Assembly: GCA_050943315.1 (NCBI GenBank)
Contig: JBMNOY010000024.1
Location: 1-29,200 of the forward strand
Direction of reading: 5' to 3'
Length of the DNA: 29,200 bases
DNA from: JBDKUD01 sp050943315
GTDB lineage: Bacteria > Bacillota > Syntrophomonadia > Syntrophomonadales > Syntrophomonadaceae
In this document: positions 23,771 through 29,200 of the stretch, one piece after another
How positions within the stretch are numbered: the first letter of the stretch is position 1
Layout of the letters: every line of letters starts with the position of its first letter
Translations under genes and position numbers: made by a program
Notes under the pieces: generated by a model
What the model saw: the letters and a program-made list of their open reading frames with translations, nothing else
Told to the model about the DNA's origin: nothing
The model's database searches: none

Positions 23771-24988
23771 ATGTTTACGCAATTTTATTATACTTTGAAA
23801 GAATATGGTATCCCGGTTTCTATGAATGAATGGCAAACTCTCCTAGAAGCGCTGGAAATGGGAATGGCAGGCTCCAGCCTAACCGGTTTTTATCAGCTGT
23901 GCAGAGCGGTGCTGGTGAAAACAGAAGCTCACTATGACCGCTTCGATATGGCTTTTGCCAGCTTTTTCAAAGATGTAGAGACCCCCAGCGGCCTGCCCGA
24001 AAAAATATGGGACTGGCTTAACAAAGAATTGCCGCCTATGGATATAACTGACGAAATGCGCCGTAACCACCAGCAATTGGACCTTGAGGAGTTAAAGCGG
24101 TTACTGGAGGAAAGACTGGCCCAACAAAATGAGGAACACCATGGCGGCAATCGCTGGATAGGTACCGGGGGGACTTCGCCCTTTGGGCATTCCGGATTTC
24201 ATCCGGGGGGAATTCGCATCGGTGGGAGCTCCCGTAATCTGTCGGCAGTAAAAGTGGCCGGGCAGCGCCGGTTTCAAGAGTTCAGAACTGACGAGACCCT
24301 GGGAGTCCGGCAGTTCCAGATAGCCTTGCGGAAGCTTCGCCAGTTCACTACCCGGCTGGAAGGGGAAAAAAGTGAACTGGATGTCGAAGCCACTATTCAG
24401 CAAACCTGTAAAAATGCCGGCCGATTGGAACTGATCTGGGAGCGTCCGCGCGAAAATGCCATTAAAATCCTTCTGCTGATGGATGCCGGCGGGTCTATGC
24501 TCTCTTATAGCCATTTATGCAACCAGCTATTCACAGCGGTAAATAAGTCCAGCCATTTTAAAGACCTAAAAATATTTTATTTTCACAATTGTATCTATGA
24601 TTGGTTGTACCATGATTCCCGGTGCAGCTTAACTAACTTTACGGAAACTGATTATGTTTTAAGTACCTATAGCCCCGACTACCGGGTGATAATAGTTTCA
24701 GATGCCAGTATGGCACGTTCCGAGTTACTGCGGGCCGGCGGTATAATCGAATGGGGACTTTATAATGATAAACCGGGGATAGAATGGTTAAAACGGCTAA
24801 GAAAACATTTCGAGTACTCGGTGTGGTTAAATCCTATCCCCAAGTCTTACTGGGAGTGGATGGATGGATGGTATACAATTAAGACCATTGGCGAAATATT
24901 TCCTATGGAGGAACTAACCGTTGATGGCCTGGAACGTTGCATCAGTAAGCTTCGCGCCCGGAAAAGGCTAACCAGCGGCACTACTTAA
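23771..24988 (+). CDS. VWA-domain protein, CoxE-like partner of MoxR
   Basis: The 405-residue protein pairs with the MoxR ATPase. The N-terminal half (about 1-150) is helical with a charged linker (LEELKRLLEERLAQQNEEHH) and a glycine-rich stretch (GGNRWIGTGGTSPFGHSG). The VWA domain begins near 230 with ILLLMDAGGSM. The metal-ion-dependent adhesion motif reads D238-A-G-G-S242, where DxSxS is canonical, so one metal ligand is replaced by glycine. The later FYFHNCIYDWLY and VSDASMARSELL fit CoxE-like VWA proteins. It starts after AGGGGAAA with a weak ribosome binding site, so coupling to the upstream gene is likely. It ends 5 bases from the convergent flavoenzyme stop with no terminator between. 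Confidence 0.87.
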   Translation: MFTQFYYTLKEYGIPVSMNEWQTLLEALEMGMAGSSLTGFYQLCRAVLVKTEAHYDRFDMAFASFFKDVETPSGLPEKIWDWLNKELPPMDITDEMRRNHQQLDLEELKRLLEERLAQQNEEHHGGNRWIGTGGTSPFGHSGFHPGGIRIGGSSRNLSAVKVAGQRRFQEFRTDETLGVRQFQIALRKLRQFTTRLEGEKSELDVEATIQQTCKNAGRLELIWERPRENAIKILLLMDAGGSMLSYSHLCNQLFTAVNKSSHFKDLKIFYFHNCIYDWLYHDSRCSLTNFTETDYVLSTYSPDYRVIIVSDASMARSELLRAGGIIEWGLYNDKPGIEWLKRLRKHFEYSVWLNPIPKSYWEWMDGWYTIKTIGEIFPMEELTVDGLERCISKLRARKRLTSGTT

Positions 24989-24993
24989 ACGTT

Positions 24994-26979
24994 TTACACC
25001 CGCAAAGCCACTTCAAAGGCCTGATAAATAGCTTTCATCACCCGGCCAGGTGCTACGGCATCACCGATTAGATGTATTTCCGGCACTTCACCCAGTAAAT
25101 GCTGGTAGAGATCATTGTTTGACTGGCTGCCGGCAGCCATAATAACGGTATCGGCATGCAGTTCTGATTCCTCTCCAGTATGGCTCACTACTTTTACTCC
25201 GGACGGATTAATTTCAATTACCTTAGCCTGGAAAATGGTTTTAATACCTCTTATGTTCATTTGTTTGAGCAGCGCCCAGCGGGTCGCTTTGCCCATGTCC
25301 GAGGCGGCGTGTTTGGTCATTTCCACTACCTTGATATTATAATATCCCTGGGTTAATAGCTTATAAATGGTTTCCGGAGTTTCGCTCTGGTGCAGCATCA
25401 TAAACTTGACCACATCAGCACTAATAGTCCCTTTTTCAGCCAGGTAAACAGCAGTTTCGCAGCCAACCGAACCTGCTCCGATAATTACAATGTCTGGACC
25501 AGTTACGGGATGGCCCTTCAAAACCTCGGTGGCGTCTATTATCGGGGGGTCACCCTTTATGACCAGGTCCAGGCAGTATGGTTTAGCACCGGTAGCTACG
25601 ATAACCGCATCGGGAAACGCCGATTTCACCTTGGCGGAGGTGGCGGTGGTGTTAAACTTTATTTCTACTCCCAGGTCATTGAGAACGGTGTGATAATAAA
25701 TGAGAAGCGAACAAAATTCTTCTTTGCCGGGGGCCTTTGCGGCCAGGTTCCATTGTCCTCCAATAGTATCGGACTTTTCCCACAGAGATACCAGGTGCCC
25801 CTTCAGTGCTGCTACCCGGGCGGCTTCCAAACCAGCCGGGCCTGCTCCTATAATAATCACCTTTTTAGGATCATTAGCCGGCACTATCGCCATTTCTCTT
25901 TCCCGGCCGCATTGGGGGTTAATAGCACAAACCACCGCCTGCCCCGAGAATAAATGATCCAAACAGGTCCCACAGGCGATACATTTGCGAATAGATGCCG
26001 GGTCGCTTTGTGCCTTATTGGCCCAGTCGGGATCGGCCAGAAAGCCGCGGCCTACCGAAACCAGGTCGGCATGGCCCAAAGATAGAATCTCTTCCGCTAT
26101 CTGAGGATCATTAATGCGGTTACTGGCGGCTACCGGTAGGTTAACCGCGGATTTAACCTGCTGTGCCAGATAGCTGTATCCACCCGCGGGTACCTCTGAT
26201 GATATTTGCGGCACATATGATTCATGCCATCCCCCGGTAACATTAATAAGATCTACCGAAGCTTTCTCAAGTTCGGCGGCAAACTGCACAATCTCTTCCA
26301 TGGTGTTGCCGCCGGTCATAAAATCATTGCCCCCCAGCCTCACTGAAAGAGGAAAATCAGGACCTACCCGGTCGCGCACCGTTCTAATTACTTCTAAACC
26401 GAAACGCATGCGGTGGGCGTAAGAACCTCCGTACTCATCGGTGCGCTGGTTAGTTACCGGAGAGAGGAACTGGCTTATTAGATATCCGGCACTGGCTATT
26501 ATTTCGACCAGGTCATAACCGGCTTGTACCGCTCTTAGGGCTGCCTGTCCGAAACAATCCACCACGCGGCGAATATCATCGGTGGTCATCTCCCGGGGAG
26601 TAAACCCGGTTAACCGGGATGCCAGCGGGGAAGGAGCTACGACGTCTTTACCATCCCTAAAGCCAAATGAATAACGGCCGGTATGAATCAATTGCAACCC
26701 TACCCTGGCACCGGCCCTTTTGACTTCGGTAACCAGCTTCCGGTGTCCCTCAATTAACTGATCATCATGAATAGAGATGAACCCTCCGGCAACCCCGTCC
26801 GCATCAACTGCAGCACCGCCAATCATGATTAGCCCGGCACCCCCACGGGCCCTTTCCCGGTAGAGGTCAATCATACGCTGGGTTACACTTCCGGCCGGAT
26901 CATAATTCAGGGTAATTGCCGGCATCACGATCCGGTTTTTTAATGTTAAATTCTTAATTTTTACCTGGCTAAAAAGCAC
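24994..26979 (-). CDS. NADH:flavin oxidoreductase / 2,4-dienoyl-CoA (enoate) reductase family
   Basis: This 661-residue enzyme has the layout of bacterial 2,4-dienoyl-CoA and 2-enoate reductases, which reduce activated carbon-carbon double bonds. Residues 1-330 are an FMN-binding old-yellow-enzyme barrel (LFSQVKIKNLTLKNRIVMPAI at the start). Cysteines C-x2-C-x2-C-x11-C near 336-355 (CIACGTCLDHLFSG) bind [4Fe-4S]. FAD and NAD(P) folds follow with VIIIGAGPAGLEAARVAALK and DIVIIGAGSVGCETAVYLAE. Start GTG 26979 has AAGGCGGTG upstream. The substrate is unknown; unsaturated fatty acyl-CoA or a cinnamate-like enoate would be reasonable. It diverges from prkA. Confidence 0.92.
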   Translation of the reverse strand: MLFSQVKIKNLTLKNRIVMPAITLNYDPAGSVTQRMIDLYRERARGGAGLIMIGGAAVDADGVAGGFISIHDDQLIEGHRKLVTEVKRAGARVGLQLIHTGRYSFGFRDGKDVVAPSPLASRLTGFTPREMTTDDIRRVVDCFGQAALRAVQAGYDLVEIIASAGYLISQFLSPVTNQRTDEYGGSYAHRMRFGLEVIRTVRDRVGPDFPLSVRLGGNDFMTGGNTMEEIVQFAAELEKASVDLINVTGGWHESYVPQISSEVPAGGYSYLAQQVKSAVNLPVAASNRINDPQIAEEILSLGHADLVSVGRGFLADPDWANKAQSDPASIRKCIACGTCLDHLFSGQAVVCAINPQCGREREMAIVPANDPKKVIIIGAGPAGLEAARVAALKGHLVSLWEKSDTIGGQWNLAAKAPGKEEFCSLLIYYHTVLNDLGVEIKFNTTATSAKVKSAFPDAVIVATGAKPYCLDLVIKGDPPIIDATEVLKGHPVTGPDIVIIGAGSVGCETAVYLAEKGTISADVVKFMMLHQSETPETIYKLLTQGYYNIKVVEMTKHAASDMGKATRWALLKQMNIRGIKTIFQAKVIEINPSGVKVVSHTGEESELHADTVIMAAGSQSNNDLYQHLLGEVPEIHLIGDAVAPGRVMKAIYQAFEVALRV

Positions 26980-27030
26980 TATAACACCGCCTTTCTACCA
27001 TTTATGGAAAAATATAATCATATATCCATC

Positions 27031-27051
27031 TTAGTAAATTATATTTACTAA
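27031..27051. promoter_or_regulatory. Palindromic operator candidate between the flavoenzyme and prkA
   Basis: TTAGTAAAT and ATTTACTAA (27031-27039, 27043-27051) are perfect inverted copies around TAT. The position upstream of the flavoenzyme gene suggests a repressor site, for instance of the MarR or TetR type. No regulator gene is nearby. Confidence 0.5.
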
Positions 27052-27077
27052 TTGGTAATTAAGAATCAAACATGGAA

Positions 27078-27106
27078 TTGACAGCATATATTTAATTAAT
27101 TATATG
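27078..27106 (+). promoter_or_regulatory. Promoter candidate for prkA
   Basis: TTGACA at 27078-27083 and TATATG at 27101-27106 are spaced 17 bases, giving a plausible sigma-A promoter. In Bacillus, prkA is instead read by sporulation sigma-E, so the in vivo factor is uncertain. Confidence 0.45.
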
Positions 27107-27153
27107 AACACCCAACGTTGTGTCGATACAGGAGATTGGGAGGTGTAACACAG

Positions 27154-29079
27154 ATGACTTATGATTTTGGTAATCTCATTAAGAATGACCGGCAGCAAAA
27201 ATCTTATCAAAGTTTTGCCGGAACATTCTTAGACTACCTTGAGATAGTAAAGGAAAACCCTGAAATAGCCAAATTGGCTCATCAGCGAATGTTTCAAATA
27301 ATTACAGAACCAGGTGTTCAGGTTATTAAAACTGAAGACCACGCCAAACTAAGAAGGATATATGGTAATGATATCATAAAAAAATATCGTTTTTTCGAGT
27401 CAGATTTCTATGGAATTGATAAAACATTAATGGAGATAGTCAGGTATTTTCACTCGGCTGCCATGTCCGGCGAAGAATCCCGGCAGGTTTTATATTTGGT
27501 AGGCCCGGTTGGTTCCGGGAAATCATCGATTATGGAAAAACTCAAACAAGCTCTGGATGCCCATCCTCCAATCTATGCTCTTAAAGGTTGCCCTATGCGC
27601 GAAGAACCTTTGCATCTGATACCCAAACATCTGCGGCCAAAATTTGAAGAAATCCTGGGAGTCAAGATTGAAGGTGATTTATGTCCCATTTGCCGCTATC
27701 GTCTTAAACACGAATACCAGAGCGAATATGAAAACTTTGAGGTGGAAACCGTTGATTTCTCTATTCGCAGCCGCAAGGGGATAGCGGTCGTACCTCCGGT
27801 TGATCCCAATAATCAGGATACCTCAGTTCTGATTGGCTCGGTGGATATTTCCAAAATGGATCTGTATCCGGAAGATGACCCCCGGGTATTGTCTCTAAAC
27901 GGTGCTTTTAATTGCGGAAACCGGGGTATCGTTGAATTTATAGAGATATTTAAGAATGACGTGGAATATCTGCATGCGATTATTACTGCTACGCAGGAGA
28001 AGTCCATTCCATCGCCGGGGAAGGGTTCCATGATTTACTTTGACGGAATTATCCTGGCCCATTCCAATGAAGCGGAGTGGAACAAATTCAAATCCGACCA
28101 TACCAATGAAGCGATACTGGACCGTATTGTAAAAATTGAAGTTCCCTACTGCCTGGAACTAGACCAGGAGGTAAAAATTTACAACAAGATACTCAAAAAG
28201 AGTTACTTTAGTGCTCATATTGCCCCCCATACCATTGAAGTTGCTTCCATGTTCGCAATCCTGAGCCGGTTGGCGCCTTCATCGAAGGTGGATCCCATCA
28301 CCAAGATGCGCATATATAACGGTGAAGAGATTGTGGAAAAAGACTCGGCCAAAAAGGTTGACATACAAGAACTGCGAGATGAAGCCGGCCGGGAAGGTCT
28401 AAGCGGAATCTCCACGCGATTTATTATGAAGGCTATAGACAATGCTTTGTCCGAGTCCGAGACCAACTGTATTAATCCTATCCTGGTCATGGAGTCCTTG
28501 ATCAAGGCAGTTAAGGCTACCGATATGGCTGATGATGAGAAGAAAAGGCTGCTGGAATTTCTACAGGTAACCATTAAAAAAGAGTATAACCGAATACTGG
28601 AGAAAGAGGTTACCAGTGCCTTTATCCACGGTTACCGTGAACAAGCCGAGACCCTGTTTAACAATTACCTTGACCATGCTGAAGCTTTTGTCAATAAAGT
28701 TAAAATCAAGGATCCCAATACTGGTGAGGAACTGGAACCTGACGAAAAATTTATGGAGTCCATAGAGTCCCAAATCGGTCTGACCGGAACTGCTGCCAAA
28801 GGATTCCGGCATGATGTTACTGCTTATATGTTCTCGCTTCTGCGCAATAATGCCACCATCGAGTACACCAGTTACGAACCCTTAAAAGAAGCCATCGAAA
28901 AGAAACTAACCGCTTCGGTACGCGAGTTGTCACGCATAGTCACCAAAGCCCGGGTTCGTGATGATGAGCAGAGCCGAAAATACAACAGCATGGTTGAAGA
29001 GATGAAAAATAACGGCTATTGTGACCATTGCTGCAATGTGATTCTCAAATATGCGGCCAATAATTTATGGAAGGATTAG
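27154..29079 (+). CDS. prkA: PrkA-family serine protein kinase / AAA+ ATPase
   Basis: PrkA proteins combine an AAA+ core with a kinase-like C-terminal domain and act in sporulation or stress responses. In Bacillus the gene is expressed in the mother cell. ATG 27154 gives 641 residues, the usual size, with GGGAGGTG eight bases upstream. Upstream in-frame TTG 27118 would run through that site. Walker A is GPVGSGKSS starting at G117, and the core follows with CPICRYRLK near 190 (a possible zinc ligand pair) and DIQELRDEAGREGLSGIS. The C-terminal helical domain ends with MKNNGYCDHCCNVIL. It lies 13 bases before a DUF444 gene, the conserved prkA-yhbH pair that is often followed by spoVR. Confidence 0.95.
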   Translation: MTYDFGNLIKNDRQQKSYQSFAGTFLDYLEIVKENPEIAKLAHQRMFQIITEPGVQVIKTEDHAKLRRIYGNDIIKKYRFFESDFYGIDKTLMEIVRYFHSAAMSGEESRQVLYLVGPVGSGKSSIMEKLKQALDAHPPIYALKGCPMREEPLHLIPKHLRPKFEEILGVKIEGDLCPICRYRLKHEYQSEYENFEVETVDFSIRSRKGIAVVPPVDPNNQDTSVLIGSVDISKMDLYPEDDPRVLSLNGAFNCGNRGIVEFIEIFKNDVEYLHAIITATQEKSIPSPGKGSMIYFDGIILAHSNEAEWNKFKSDHTNEAILDRIVKIEVPYCLELDQEVKIYNKILKKSYFSAHIAPHTIEVASMFAILSRLAPSSKVDPITKMRIYNGEEIVEKDSAKKVDIQELRDEAGREGLSGISTRFIMKAIDNALSESETNCINPILVMESLIKAVKATDMADDEKKRLLEFLQVTIKKEYNRILEKEVTSAFIHGYREQAETLFNNYLDHAEAFVNKVKIKDPNTGEELEPDEKFMESIESQIGLTGTAAKGFRHDVTAYMFSLLRNNATIEYTSYEPLKEAIEKKLTASVRELSRIVTKARVRDDEQSRKYNSMVEEMKNNGYCDHCCNVILKYAANNLWKD

Positions 29080-29092
29080 AAGGTGATTCTTT

Positions 29093-29200
29093 ATGGCGAT
29101 ATTTCGGGAGTTAGACAGCGGGGGCAGGGATAGAAGCGCCGAGGACCGGCGGCGCCACCGGGAACTGGTGGAAGAATCCATAAAAAAAAACCTGGGCAGC
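29093..29200 (+). CDS. DUF444 (YhbH/YeaH-like) protein, N-terminal part
   Basis: The ATG at 29093, with AAGGTGAT upstream, opens a frame that leaves the window after 36 codons. The visible part contains AEDRRRHRELVEESIKKNL, which matches the start of YhbH/YeaH DUF444 proteins (an R-H-x2-L/K-V-x2-A/S-I-K-x-N pattern). The full protein would be about 350-420 residues, with a VWA-like domain not visible here. Its place right after prkA is the usual one, and a spoVR gene would be expected next. Confidence 0.85.
   Translation, partial: MAIFRELDSGGRDRSAEDRRRHRELVEESIKKNLGS

Noticed and set aside
25390..25953. A 187-codon plus-strand frame
   Set aside because: It is antisense to the well-supported flavoenzyme gene and is low-complexity in places, as expected of a shadow frame.
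27118..27153. An upstream TTG start for prkA
   Set aside because: It would run through GGGAGGTG, which is ideally placed for ATG 27154, and the added residues do not look like PrkA.

Overview
The window looks like chromosomal DNA from an anaerobic, probably spore-forming member of the Clostridia, perhaps close to the Syntrophomonadaceae. The reasons are strong AGGAGG-type ribosome binding sites, several TTG and GTG starts, a T-box leader, a PrkA/DUF444 sporulation-type gene pair, a single-chain pyruvate carboxylase, and an enoate-reductase-type flavoenzyme. The genus is an inference. No rRNA, tRNA, CRISPR array, transposase or phage gene is visible.

Region 1 (1-4245). The left edge has a perfect 26-bp inverted repeat whose two arms each carry a ribosome binding site and an ATG. 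One start leads into a MarR-type regulator truncated to 51 codons, the other into a leftward open frame that leaves the window. A gene-poor stretch follows, then a complete pyruvate carboxylase gene with its terminator. Region 2 (4246-9488). This holds a gene-free stretch, a butanediol/sorbitol-type dehydrogenase pseudogene that lost its catalytic-zinc segment, two leftward genes for tiny membrane proteins, and a leftward HD-GYP gene. Diverging from the HD-GYP gene is a 666-residue protein I do not recognise.

Region 3 (9489-20713). This is a branched-chain amino acid operon: a consensus sigma-A promoter, a T-box riboswitch with a probable leucine CUC specifier, then ilvD, ilvB, ilvN, ilvC, leuA, leuC, leuD and leuB. 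An NDP-sugar pyrophosphorylase gene follows without an obvious terminator before it. The operon encodes the common valine/isoleucine steps plus the whole leucine branch. IlvC has a cofactor loop that suggests NADH rather than NADPH use.

Region 4 (20714-29200). A leftward anchored-protein gene, a perfect 35-bp inverted repeat of the GGACGGTTCTTTTG type, and a BaiN/HI0933-type flavoprotein gene come first. A MoxR ATPase/VWA pair follows, convergent with an old-yellow-enzyme/enoate reductase-type gene. Across a palindrome-containing divergent promoter region lies prkA, followed by the start of a DUF444 (YhbH-like) gene cut by the right edge.

Most of the window is well-understood metabolism. The least explained parts are the symmetrical start-site repeat at the left edge, the 666-residue unknown with its HD-GYP neighbour, the two miniature membrane proteins, the two repeat structures (14940-15110 and 21394-21489) and the acidic IlvC cofactor loop.
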